NCBI GenBank assembly: GCA_964538615.1
Contig: CAZIGK010000008.1
Location: 24,803-88,802 of the forward strand
Origin: CAZIGK01 sp964538615
GTDB lineage: Bacteria > Pseudomonadota > Alphaproteobacteria > Rickettsiales > RI-342
DNA length: 64,000 nt
Direction of reading: 5' to 3'
Shown: piece by piece, positions 46,617 to 55,520 of the stretch
Layout of the letters: each line of letters opens with the position of its first letter
Numbering within the stretch: the stretch's first letter is position 1
The notes under the pieces: model-generated
What the model was told of the DNA's origin: nothing
The model's database searches: none
What the model saw: only the letters and a program-made list of their open reading frames with translations
Translations under genes and position numbers: made by a program

Positions 46617-48083
46617 ATGAATGCCACGGCTGCCCGCCTGCACGCGACCGAGACCGATCATGCCGCCACCTGGGAACGGGTGAAAGGCCGCCTGCGTGGT
46701 ATGCACGGTGAAGCAATTTTCAAAAGCTGGCTCAGCCCGCTGGAACTCTCCGGCGTACGCGGTGGGGTTGCCATGGTGTCCGTACCCACCCGCTTTTTGA
46801 AGGACTGGATCTGTTCACATTATGCCAGCGATATTCGCCACTGCTGGCAAAAAGAAGACGCCACCATTCGGGATGTGGATATTTTTGTCAAACCTGCTGC
46901 GCATAAAGTGGTGATGGATACCACGGTTCGTGCAGCAGGGGTCACCGTTGCCGCTCCCTCCACGATACCGTCTCCGGTTGTGGTTGCCGCGTCTGGCGGT
47001 ATCGCTGCCCCTACCTCTAAAGTGGTTTCCATCACGCAGCCGATGCAGGATACGGTGGATACCGGGCTGGATCCCCGCTTTACATTCGATAATTTCGTGG
47101 TCGGCAAACCCAACGAGCTGGCGCATGCCGCCGCCAGACGCGTGGCGGAATCTGCCGGAGTGGTGAGTGGCTGCAACCCTTTGTTTCTCTATGGCGGGGT
47201 AGGGCTGGGTAAAACCCACCTTATGCATGCCATTGCCTGGCATATCCGCACCCATCAGCCAGAACGCAAAGTGATTTATCTTTCAGCGGAAAAATTCATG
47301 TATGAGTTTATCCGCGCTCTAAAAGACAAAAACATCATGTCTTTCAAAGAGCGTTTTCGCTCCGTGGATGTTCTGATGGTGGATGACGTCCAGTTCATCA
47401 GTGGTAAAGATTCCACGCAGGAAGAGTTTTTCCATACGTTCAATGCTTTGGTGGATCAAAACCGTCAGGTGGTTCTCAGCGGAGATCGCTCCCCCTCCGA
47501 TCTGGATGGGGTGGAAGAGCGCGTACGCTCACGCCTCGGCTGGGGGCTGGTTGCCGATATTCATGCCACCACCTTTGAGTTGCGCATGGGTATTCTGCAA
47601 GCCAAAGCGGAAAGCCAATCCATTCCCGTGCCAGATAGCGTGCTGGAGTTTCTGGCGCATAAAATCACCTCCAATGTCCGCGAGTTAGAAGGCGCTCTCA
47701 ACCGTGTTCTCGCTCATGCTTCGCTGGTAGGCGGTGCCATCACGCTGGATTCCACCCAAACGGTACTGCGGGATTTGCTGCGTGCCAATGACCGCCGCCT
47801 GACGGTGGAAGATATTCAGCGGCAAGTCGCCAAGCATTTTAATATTAAGCTGTCGGATATGCATTCCGCCCGCCGTTCACGTGCGGTGGCGCGTCCCCGA
47901 CAGGTGGCCATGTATCTGGCTAAACGGCTGACGCCCTACAGTCTGCCGGAAATTGGCCGCAAATTTGGCGGCAAAGACCATACCACCATCATGCATGCGG
48001 TGAAACGGGTGGAAGCCCTGTGCGAAGAAGACCCCACGCTTGCAGAAGATGTGGAACTGCTGGCACGCATTCTGCAAAGCTAG
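46617..48083 (+). CDS. dnaA: Chromosomal replication initiator DnaA
   Basis: A 488-residue AAA+ initiator. Domain I is at the start (TWERVKGRLRGMHGEAIFKSWLSPLEL), a variable linker covers about 110-150, the ATPase has GGVGLGKTHLMH (Walker A) and VLMVDDVQF (Walker B), and the C-terminal domain IV has GGKDHTTIMHAVKR for DnaA-box binding. The start is not fully certain: ATGs at 46569 and 46581 are in frame, but the ATG at 46617 has AGGGA nine bases upstream and gives the usual length. Confidence 0.95.
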   Translation: MNATAARLHATETDHAATWERVKGRLRGMHGEAIFKSWLSPLELSGVRGGVAMVSVPTRFLKDWICSHYASDIRHCWQKEDATIRDVDIFVKPAAHKVVMDTTVRAAGVTVAAPSTIPSPVVVAASGGIAAPTSKVVSITQPMQDTVDTGLDPRFTFDNFVVGKPNELAHAAARRVAESAGVVSGCNPLFLYGGVGLGKTHLMHAIAWHIRTHQPERKVIYLSAEKFMYEFIRALKDKNIMSFKERFRSVDVLMVDDVQFISGKDSTQEEFFHTFNALVDQNRQVVLSGDRSPSDLDGVEERVRSRLGWGLVADIHATTFELRMGILQAKAESQSIPVPDSVLEFLAHKITSNVRELEGALNRVLAHASLVGGAITLDSTQTVLRDLLRANDRRLTVEDIQRQVAKHFNIKLSDMHSARRSRAVARPRQVAMYLAKRLTPYSLPEIGRKFGGKDHTTIMHAVKRVEALCEEDPTLAEDVELLARILQS

Positions 48084-48365
48084 GCTCAGGATTTGCGCAA
48101 CCCACGTTGATGACGTCTGTACGTGCGCAGTGCGCAACCATTCTATCGTTCGCTCCCCAAAAACCGCTGAAAGCAGCGCAAGCTAGAGTGTTTTTACCCT
48201 AAATACCGTCTCAAAAACAGTCATGGCATTGGCTATTCACACCAATTCACGGCACACGCGTTTGTTTTTTTCCCCAAAAACCGCAAAATCCTGCTTGCTG
48301 CCAGTTGACGCAAGCGGGCTTTTGGTTAAGATTGCCTAAATGATTTTTCATAGGGGATGATGTCC
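48084..48365. other. dnaA-dnaN intergenic region
   Basis: 280 bp without a gene, probably including the dnaN promoter in the AT-rich part near 48240-48360. I found no DnaA box here. Confidence 0.4.
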
Positions 48366-49532
48366 ATGCAAAGCTCCACCCTCCGCGCAGAGTCCGGCAT
48401 GCAGGCTGCGGTTCTTGCTTTAAGCATTGAAAAAAGCGTGCTGCTGAAAGCACTGGCTCACGTGCAAAGTGTGGTAGAGCGCCGTAATACCATTCCCGTG
48501 CTTGGCAATGTGAAGCTGGATGCCATGGGCGGCAAGCTGCGCCTGACCGCGACGGATATGGATATTGCGCTGGTCGAAACGGTGGACGCCAATGTCTCTC
48601 TGGAGGGCAGCACTACCACTCAGGCACATATGCTCTATGATATTGTGCGCAAATTGCCTGACGGCGATGCCGTGACGCTGGAACTGCTGGAAGATGGCGC
48701 TCGCCTATCCATTCGCTGTGGCCGCTCCAATTTCTCGCTACCCTGCCTGCCAGTGGATGATTTTCCTGTAATGGAGGAGGGCAGTTTCCATCACAGCTTC
48801 CAGATTGCCGCAACAGAATGTGCGGAACTGATTGAGAAAACCCGTTTTGCTATTTCCACGGAGGAAACCCGCTACTACCTGAACGGTATCTACCTGCATG
48901 TTTCGCAAAATGATGGCAATCCCGTGCTGCGCGCTGTCGCAACAGACGGTCACCGTCTCGCTCGCATGGAAGTTTCCGTTCCCGCCGGAGCGGAAGACAT
49001 GAGCGGCGTCATTTTGCCGCGCAAAACCGTGGGCGAATTGAAAAAGATTCTGGATGAATCGGATAAGGAAGTAAAAATTGAACTGTCAGAAGCCAAAGTT
49101 CGCTTCACCGTTGGTTCCGTGACCCTTATCTCCAAATTGATTGATGGCACTTTCCCGGATTACGAACGCGTTATTCCTAAAAACAATGACAAAGTGCTGG
49201 AAATTGAAGCGAAAAAACTGACTCAGGCAGTGGATCGGGTTTCCACCATCTCTACGGATAAAACCCGTGCCGTTAAAATGCACTTGCAACAAGGAGCCAT
49301 TCAATTGGTTGCAGACAGTGCTGATAATGGGGACGCAAAAGAAGTGGTAGAAGCCAATTATACGGCGGATGCTATGGAAATTGGCTACAATGCTCGCTAC
49401 CTGATGGAAATGCTGTCGCAAATTGAAGGAGAAAGCGTGCAGTTTGTGCTGGCAGATGCCACCGCCCCAACCTTGGTGCGTGACCCCGCCAACATTAACG
49501 CGCTGTATGTTGTCATGCCCATGCGGGTGTGA
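48366..49532 (+). CDS. dnaN: DNA polymerase III beta sliding clamp
   Basis: A 388-residue clamp. ALAHVQSVVERRNTIPVLGNVKL, ATDGHRLARMEV and the C-terminal end YVVMPMRV are family hallmarks. It forms the ring that holds polymerase on DNA. Three in-frame ATGs lie together (48357, 48360, 48366); AGGGG is nine bases before the third. The family usually starts about 20 residues later, so the N-terminus has an extension of roughly that length. Confidence 0.95.
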   Translation: MQSSTLRAESGMQAAVLALSIEKSVLLKALAHVQSVVERRNTIPVLGNVKLDAMGGKLRLTATDMDIALVETVDANVSLEGSTTTQAHMLYDIVRKLPDGDAVTLELLEDGARLSIRCGRSNFSLPCLPVDDFPVMEEGSFHHSFQIAATECAELIEKTRFAISTEETRYYLNGIYLHVSQNDGNPVLRAVATDGHRLARMEVSVPAGAEDMSGVILPRKTVGELKKILDESDKEVKIELSEAKVRFTVGSVTLISKLIDGTFPDYERVIPKNNDKVLEIEAKKLTQAVDRVSTISTDKTRAVKMHLQQGAIQLVADSADNGDAKEVVEANYTADAMEIGYNARYLMEMLSQIEGESVQFVLADATAPTLVRDPANINALYVVMPMRV

Positions 49533-49956
49533 TGCTGGCAAGCCTGCCAGTCTGCACATGACGCGCCCTTTTTTCTAACTCTGCTTGGTCGGATAAACTT
49601 CGCTTGAGTGAAGCTTCATGGCGTACCCTCTTGCTGTTCCATAACGTGGACTGTTCTGCCGAAGGCAGGCTATGTTACGTGGCGTACCTGCGGGGTGATT
49701 GAACCTAAAAGGTTCGCGCCCGTGTGTGCGCTTGTTGTGTCAGGTAATTACCGGAAAGATCTGTTCACGTCCCAACCCAGCATTGTGTCCTCACGAGCGG
49801 GAAAGCCCGACAAAGAATGGCCGTTTTACAGTAGCTGCAACCCAAAAAACATCCATTGGCAGCACTGAAACATCTTGTGACGAGACAATCTGGACAAAAC
49901 CTCCAAAAACTACTACCCCAGTGTAGCTCTGCCATTTTCCTTAGCCCCCATTTTCC
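49533..49956. other. dnaN-recF intergenic region, 424 bp
   Basis: Unusually long for this operon. No gene is seen. It has a hairpin of CTTCGC/GTGAAG type near 49596-49611, a perfect CTGCC-GAA-GGCAG hairpin at 49656-49668, the direct repeat GGCGTACC at about 49619 and 49681, and the repeat copy at 49856-49893. It may hold a recF promoter or a small RNA, neither of which I can show. Confidence 0.4.
49856..49893 (+). repeat. Short repeat family, copy between dnaN and recF
   Basis: TTGGCAGCACTGAAACATC followed by TTGTGACGAGACAATCTGG. It is close to the copies at 18671 and 23003. This is the one clear copy not in a convergent junction, though it is still downstream of a gene. Confidence 0.65.
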
Positions 49957-51093
49957 ATGGCCACCTCTTTTATCACCCAACTCACTCTACAGGACTTCCG
50001 CAATTACCGCTGGTGTCAGCTTCAGGTAGAGGCAAAACCTGTGGTACTGGCCGGTCATAATGGTGCGGGCAAAACCAATATTCTGGAAGCCATTTCGCTG
50101 CTCATTCCCGGCAAAGGCTGCCGAGGAGCCGATTTTCCCCACATGGCACGTCAACAGGAGGGGCAATGCCATCCATGGGCGGTAGGCGCAGAACTCCATG
50201 GGCAGGCGGGTATTTGTCAGTTGGGTACCCAATGGCTGGCAGAAGAACGGCAGGGCAGACGTTTTTTGATGGATGGCGAACCCCTAAAAAACCGCAACCT
50301 GCTGTCGCATGTGCTGGGGGTGCTATGGCTCACGCCGGATATGGATAGCATCCTGAGGGACACTTCTTCCATCCGTCGCCGATTCATGGATAAACTGGTG
50401 GCTGGCTTCGATGCAGAGCATTCCACACAGCTTAACCGTTACGAACAAGCCATGCGTGAGCGTAACAAGTTGCTATCCTTTTCTCCGGTAGATGCTGTAT
50501 GGCTTAAAGCGGTGGAAGCGCGTATGGTGGAAGCGGCTGTTATTGTGGCGGAGGGCAGGTTACGTTTTCTGCAACAATGGCAAGCGGCAGTCGATGCGGG
50601 AGGCCATGCGTTTCCGCAGGCGCAACTGGCATTGCAGGGGGAGATGGAACAATGGTTGCAACAAGGCACCGCAGCGGATGCAGAAACCGCCTTCGCCCGT
50701 ACATTGCACGATGCACGACGGGATGATGCGGCCGCAGGGCGCACCTTACACGGCATTCATCGTACGGAACTACAGGTCACCCACCGGGAAAAGCAATGCC
50801 CCGCCGTGCTTTGCTCCACGGGGGAACAAAAAGCCCTGCTGCTTTCTCTCATTTTAGCGGTCGCGCGGGTTCGGCATCACGATACGGGCTATCCACCGCT
50901 TTTGTTACTGGATGAGGTGGTCGCGCATCTGGATAGTCAGCGCAGACAAGCCTTGTTTGATGAGATTATGCAGCTTGGTGCGCAAGCCTGGATGACCGGC
51001 ACCGATGTCTGGCTATTTGAGGGCATTGCTGCACATGCACAGCTGATTCAGGTAGAAGCAGGTCAGTTGCATCACAATCCCAACAAAATCTAG
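49957..51093 (+). CDS. recF: DNA replication and repair protein RecF
   Basis: A 378-residue SMC-like ATPase that helps load RecA at gaps. Walker A is GHNGAGKTN near 35, the signature STGEQKALLLS and Walker B LLLDEVVAHLD are near the C-terminus, and LQDFRNYR at the start is typical. It continues the dnaA - dnaN - recF - gyrB order. Confidence 0.95.
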   Translation: MATSFITQLTLQDFRNYRWCQLQVEAKPVVLAGHNGAGKTNILEAISLLIPGKGCRGADFPHMARQQEGQCHPWAVGAELHGQAGICQLGTQWLAEERQGRRFLMDGEPLKNRNLLSHVLGVLWLTPDMDSILRDTSSIRRRFMDKLVAGFDAEHSTQLNRYEQAMRERNKLLSFSPVDAVWLKAVEARMVEAAVIVAEGRLRFLQQWQAAVDAGGHAFPQAQLALQGEMEQWLQQGTAADAETAFARTLHDARRDDAAAGRTLHGIHRTELQVTHREKQCPAVLCSTGEQKALLLSLILAVARVRHHDTGYPPLLLLDEVVAHLDSQRRQALFDEIMQLGAQAWMTGTDVWLFEGIAAHAQLIQVEAGQLHHNPNKI

Positions 51094-51230
51094 CCCTCGG
51101 CACGCAAAAAAATAGCATTAAAAAACCATTACTGGTTTGCGAAGGGGCGTATTCTCCTGTATGTTTTTGCTCGTATCTGCGGGTTTTCCGCAGGCTTATT
51201 GACACGATGCAAGCACATCAGGGACGACCC

Positions 51231-53675
51231 ATGACACAAGGTGCCACCATGACCGCTGAAGAACATACCGCCGCCAGCAATGAATATGGCGCAGGCTCTA
51301 TTAAAGTTCTGAAAGGGCTGGAAGCCGTCCGCAAACGTCCGGGGATGTATATCGGGGATACGGACGATGGCTCCGGTCTGCACCACATGGTCTATGAGGT
51401 GGTGGATAACGCCATTGATGAAGCGTTGGCTGGCCATTGCGATTATGTGTTAGTGCAGTTGAATGCAGATGGTTCTGTCACGGTTGAAGATAATGGCCGG
51501 GGTATTCCGGTCGATATGCACCCGGAAGAGGGGGTTTCCGCTGCCGAAGTCATTATGACCCAATTGCATGCCGGTGGTAAGTTTGATTCCAATAGCTACA
51601 AAGTTTCCGGTGGTTTGCACGGGGTGGGTGTCTCGGTGGTGAATGCGCTGTCCAGCAAGCTGGAACTGCGTATCTGGCGTAATGATAAAGAGCATGTGGC
51701 AGAGTTTCGTGACGGCGTGACCAGCCGTCCGCTGGAAGTGGTGGGAGATGCTCCCGGTAAACGCGGTACCCGCGTCACCTTCTGGCCCTCCGCGGAAGTA
51801 TTCGCCTTCACAGAGTTCGACCGCAGCACGCTGGAGCATCGCCTGCGTGAACTGGCCTTCCTGAACTCCGGTGTGTACCTGATCTTTAACGATGATCGGG
51901 GCGATGAAGAAAAGCGGACAGAGCTGCATTACGAAGGTGGTATTCAGGCGTTCGTTACCTACTTGGATCGCAATAAAACCCCTATCGTTCCAAGCATTAT
52001 TGTGCAGGGTGAACGCGATGACATTGGTGTGGATTGCGCTCTGCAATGGAATGATAGCTACCACGAGAATGTTCTCTGCTTCACCAATAATATTCCCCAA
52101 AAAGACGGCGGTACACACCTGATGGGCTTTCGTTCCGCCCTGACCCGCATCGTGAATGCCTACGCGCAGGAAAGTGGTATTGCCAAAAAACACAAGGTGG
52201 ATATCAGCGGTGAAGACGTGCGTGAAGGCCTGACCTGTGTGTTGTCTGTGAAGGTACCAGACCCGAAATTTTCTTCCCAGACCAAAGAGAAACTCGTCTC
52301 CTCGGAAGTGCGCCCCGTGGTGGAAGGGCTGGTCTATGAAACACTCGCCCGCTGGTTTGAGGAACACCCTAACGAAGCCAAAAATATCATCGGAAAAATC
52401 TTTGAAGCCGCCTCCGCAAGGGAAGCGGCCCGTAAAGCACGGGAACTCACCCGCCGCAAAGGCGCTCTGGATATTGCCAGTCTGCCCGGTAAACTGGCCG
52501 ATTGTCAGGAGCGTGATCCCTCGCTATGTGAACTGTTCATCGTTGAGGGTGATTCTGCGGGCGGCTCGGCCAAGCAGGGCAGGGAGCGCCGTTATCAGGC
52601 CATTCTTCCTCTGCGTGGAAAAATCCTGAACGTAGAACGCGCCCGCTTTGACCGTATGCTCACCTCACAGGAAATCGGAACCTTGGTGACGGCGCTGGGT
52701 ACCAGCATCGGTAAGGAAGAGTTTAATCTGGATAAATTGCGCTACCATAAAGTCATCATCATGACCGATGCCGACGTGGACGGCGCGCACATTCGTACCC
52801 TGCTGCTCACGTTCTTCTATCGCCAAATGCGTGAAATTGTGGATGCCGGACACCTATATATCGCCCAGCCGCCACTGTATAAGGTGCGTCGTGGCCAAAG
52901 TGAGGTGTACCTGAAAGACCAGCGTGCGCTGGAGGATTACCTGCAAAACAGCATTCTGGAAGACGCCGTGCTGGAAATGGCCGATGGCCAGCAACGATCC
53001 GGTGAAGACCTGCGCCAGATGGTGGAAGATGCCCGCAAGTTTGTACAGGCATTGGAACAGGCCAGCCGCCGCCAACCGAGGGACATGGTGCAGGCAGCCG
53101 CCCTTTCCGGCGCGTTGAATGTCGAAAAGTTGCAGGATCCGGCACAGGCGCAAGCTGCATCAAAACACGCTGCGGACTGGCTGAATACCAGCGTAGAGTT
53201 TGAAGAGCAGGCAGGCTGGGATTGCCAATGGCTGGGCGAGGCATTGCTGTTCTCCCGTCGCTACCGCGGGGTGACAGAAACCCACCGGCTGGAAATGAAG
53301 TTTATCCAAAGTCAGGATTGCCGGGTGCTGGCAACCATGGCAGAAAAAATCCGGCAGGACTATCAGGGTCGCGCTACTCTTCGCCGCCGTGCGCAGGATG
53401 CGGTGGTTATCAGCCCACAAGCTCTCTACGATTCGGTGATGGAGATGGGTAAACGCGGTCTCGCCATTCAACGTTTCAAAGGTCTGGGGGAAATGAATCC
53501 TGACCAGCTCTGGGAAACCACTCTGGATCCGGATAATCGCACCTTGCTGCAAGTGAAAGTGAAGCATGGTGATGATGCGGACGAAGTGTTTACCACCCTC
53601 ATGGGAGATGTGGTGGAACCACGGCGAGATTTTATTGTCGAAAATGCGTTAAATGTGGTGAATCTGGATGCATAG
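51231..53675 (+). CDS. gyrB: DNA gyrase subunit B
   Basis: An 814-residue ATPase subunit of gyrase. The GHKL site is in EVVDNAIDEAL and DNGRGIPVD, the Toprim motif in VEGDSAGGSAKQGRERR, and DADVDGAHIRTLLLTFFYR holds the metal aspartates. The C-terminal end QRFKGLGEMNPDQLWETT is typical. Starts at 51207 and 51249 are also possible; 51231 has AGGGACG at good spacing. Confidence 0.95.
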   Translation: MTQGATMTAEEHTAASNEYGAGSIKVLKGLEAVRKRPGMYIGDTDDGSGLHHMVYEVVDNAIDEALAGHCDYVLVQLNADGSVTVEDNGRGIPVDMHPEEGVSAAEVIMTQLHAGGKFDSNSYKVSGGLHGVGVSVVNALSSKLELRIWRNDKEHVAEFRDGVTSRPLEVVGDAPGKRGTRVTFWPSAEVFAFTEFDRSTLEHRLRELAFLNSGVYLIFNDDRGDEEKRTELHYEGGIQAFVTYLDRNKTPIVPSIIVQGERDDIGVDCALQWNDSYHENVLCFTNNIPQKDGGTHLMGFRSALTRIVNAYAQESGIAKKHKVDISGEDVREGLTCVLSVKVPDPKFSSQTKEKLVSSEVRPVVEGLVYETLARWFEEHPNEAKNIIGKIFEAASAREAARKARELTRRKGALDIASLPGKLADCQERDPSLCELFIVEGDSAGGSAKQGRERRYQAILPLRGKILNVERARFDRMLTSQEIGTLVTALGTSIGKEEFNLDKLRYHKVIIMTDADVDGAHIRTLLLTFFYRQMREIVDAGHLYIAQPPLYKVRRGQSEVYLKDQRALEDYLQNSILEDAVLEMADGQQRSGEDLRQMVEDARKFVQALEQASRRQPRDMVQAAALSGALNVEKLQDPAQAQAASKHAADWLNTSVEFEEQAGWDCQWLGEALLFSRRYRGVTETHRLEMKFIQSQDCRVLATMAEKIRQDYQGRATLRRRAQDAVVISPQALYDSVMEMGKRGLAIQRFKGLGEMNPDQLWETTLDPDNRTLLQVKVKHGDDADEVFTTLMGDVVEPRRDFIVENALNVVNLDA

Positions 53676-53729
53676 TGCCTATTGTGCACCCAAACCATGC
53701 TGATGCAAGACACACCGTAGAGGGCACCC

Positions 53730-54683
53730 ATGTCACAAGCCAGCTTTCAGCAGCTTAAAGCCTATCTGGGACAACATATCATTGGCATGAATGGTGTGGT
53801 GGATAGCCTGTTAATCTGCCTGCTGGCAGAAGGCCATGCCCTGCTGGAAGGGCTGCCCGGTCTGGCCAAGACAACCGTCATTAAAACTCTGGCGGAAGGG
53901 ATGGAAGCCGCTTTCCACCGCATCCAGTTTACGCCGGATCTCTTGCCCTCTGATGTCATGGGAACGGATATTTTCATCCAGCAAACCGGGCAGTTTACCT
54001 TTCGGCCCGGCCCGGTCTTTCACAATATCGTGCTGGCGGATGAAATTAACCGTGCGCCTGCTAAAGTACAGTCTGCCCTACTGGAGGCCATGGCTGAACG
54101 GCAAGTCACGGTCGGGGAACACAGCTATCCTCTGCCAGAGTTGTTTCTGGTGCTTGCCACCCAAAACCCCATCGAGCAGGAAGGCACGTACCCCCTGCCA
54201 GAAGCACAATTAGATCGCTTTCTTATGCATATTCCGGTCACTTATCCCAATAAACAGGAAGAACTGGCCATTCTGAAACTGTTGACCGCTGTGGCAAAAA
54301 CCAGCACGGATCATTACAGCGTGATGAAGCAGGCAGATGTGCTGCAAGCACGTCGTCAGGTCGCCAGCCTGTATATGGATGAAAAAATTGAACGCTATAT
54401 TGTGGATTTGGTCTGTGCAACACGCCAGCCGAAACCTTATGACGCGAATTTGGCGCGTTATGTTCGTCTGGGGGCTAGTCCGCGTGCCACTATTGGTCTT
54501 GCCCGCGCTGCCCGCGCTGCCGCGTGGCTTGAGGGGGCGGAATATGTTTTACCGCGCCACGTGCAGCAGGTGGCTCCCAATATCCTGCGTCACCGCTTGC
54601 TCCTCAGCTTTGAAGCGGAAGCAGATGCCATGACACCGGATCGGGTGATTGCGCGCCTGTTAGAAGTGGTGGCCATCGCATGA
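53730..54683 (+). CDS. MoxR-family AAA+ ATPase
   Basis: A 317-residue AAA+ chaperone-like ATPase. Walker A is GLPGLAKTT, Walker B is LADEINRAPAKVQ and the sensor ATQNPIEQEGTYPLPEAQLDRF is typical of MoxR. In related genomes it is followed by DUF58, DUF4381 and von Willebrand factor A (Bat) genes. Here it is followed by a DUF3592 gene overlapping by four bases, and the DUF58 and DUF4381 genes lie 7.5 kb away beyond three genes on the other strand. Confidence 0.93.
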   Translation: MSQASFQQLKAYLGQHIIGMNGVVDSLLICLLAEGHALLEGLPGLAKTTVIKTLAEGMEAAFHRIQFTPDLLPSDVMGTDIFIQQTGQFTFRPGPVFHNIVLADEINRAPAKVQSALLEAMAERQVTVGEHSYPLPELFLVLATQNPIEQEGTYPLPEAQLDRFLMHIPVTYPNKQEELAILKLLTAVAKTSTDHYSVMKQADVLQARRQVASLYMDEKIERYIVDLVCATRQPKPYDANLARYVRLGASPRATIGLARAARAAAWLEGAEYVLPRHVQQVAPNILRHRLLLSFEAEADAMTPDRVIARLLEVVAIA

Positions 54684-55165
54684 CGTATGCCGCTATCATT
54701 CTTGCCTGTTACGCCTTGGTCGCTGCGGCGGTGTGGTTTATCGTCCGGCATTACCGTTTCTCAGCCAATCGGCAATTATTGTACCGTCTACGGTTAGAAG
54801 GACGGCAGGCCGAGGCGGAAATTCTTGGCAAACACCTGTGGGATATTGCGGAACTCATGCGGCAAATGCCAGAAGGAGCCGAAAAAGCGGAGGTAGATGA
54901 AGCCAGCCTTCCGCTCACCAAACAGGGGCAATCCTATATTCTGGAATACCGGATGGATATACCCGGTGATCGGCAGGCATATCATTTCTTCCGGCATTGC
55001 TATGTTGAAGAATGGAAAGCTGCGGATGTTGGCTCCTATATCACGGTTGTCTATTCACCGGAAAATCCCGCTCTGCATGCTCTGAAACTCAATGCGGGGC
55101 TAGGTTCTGTGGCGCTGGCCATTGCCCTGTTCTGGATCGCCATTGCGCTGCTGCCATTTCTCTAA
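54680..55165 (+). CDS. DUF3592-like membrane protein
   Basis: A 161-residue protein with N- and C-terminal membrane segments (about 3-22 and 139-160) and a polar middle containing VVYSPENPALHAL, as in DUF3592 proteins. Function is unknown. It overlaps the MoxR gene by four bases (ATGA) and is probably co-transcribed. Confidence 0.75.
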   Translation: MTYAAIILACYALVAAAVWFIVRHYRFSANRQLLYRLRLEGRQAEAEILGKHLWDIAELMRQMPEGAEKAEVDEASLPLTKQGQSYILEYRMDIPGDRQAYHFFRHCYVEEWKAADVGSYITVVYSPENPALHALKLNAGLGSVALAIALFWIAIALLPFL

Positions 55166-55210
55166 GCCGCATCTGAAGATACGGACTTCAAGTTTATTGT
55201 GCTGCTCATG

Positions 55211-55300
55211 TCACGTATCTCTCTATACGTTCACTCTGCTGCTTGCAAAACAGCCATTTTCGCTATGCACTAGCGACTTTGACGACACCATTCAGGTTCC
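55211..55300 (+). repeat. Long dispersed repeat, copy 2
   Basis: Aligns over about 90 bases with 10516-10616 (shared blocks TCACGTA, CTCTCT, TGCTGC, AACAGCC, TTTTCGC, TGACGACA). Also in a convergent junction, and here it is the left boundary of the unusual cassette. Confidence 0.7.
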
Positions 55301-55461
55301 CCTGCGCGAATCGTTGATTGGGGTTTAAGATACTCATTAAAAGCGTCTTTTGAAAATCTGCATGCAGTGTACATCACCCGTGTTAGCAGCGGGAGTGCTA
55401 AACACCGGGTTTGCATATCTTACCAACCGCAAGCCCCAAACAACGTCGTGCCCACCAGTAA

Positions 55462-55492
55462 AAAGGGGTGAACCCGCATGGCTCACCCCTTT
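55462..55492. terminator. Bidirectional rho-independent terminator
   Basis: AAAGGGGTGA and TCACCCCTTT form a perfect 10-bp stem with short A/T tracts on the two sides. It ends the 1204-codon gene on the minus strand and probably MoxR - DUF3592 transcripts from the other side. Confidence 0.8.
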
Positions 55493-55520
55493 CTGATCTG
55501 CGGTACTAAACGATGGGGTG

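Larger units (their letters stand above)
55166..55520. other. Convergent intergenic region at the left edge of the three-gene cassette
   Basis: About 355 bp without a gene, between DUF3592 and the 1204-codon gene. It holds copy 2 of the long repeat and a terminator at 55462-55492. Confidence 0.5.

Noticed and set aside
48150..48165. Weak likeness to the long repeat (CTATCGTTCGCTC)
   Set aside because: The similarity covers only about 13 bases and does not extend on either side.
48222..48240. Possible second sigma-54 promoter (TGGCATTGGC)
   Set aside because: The -12 GC doublet is missing at the required ten-base distance.
49608..49868. Short open frames between dnaN and recF
   Set aside because: No ribosome sites, overlapping each other in different frames and crossing hairpins and a repeat.
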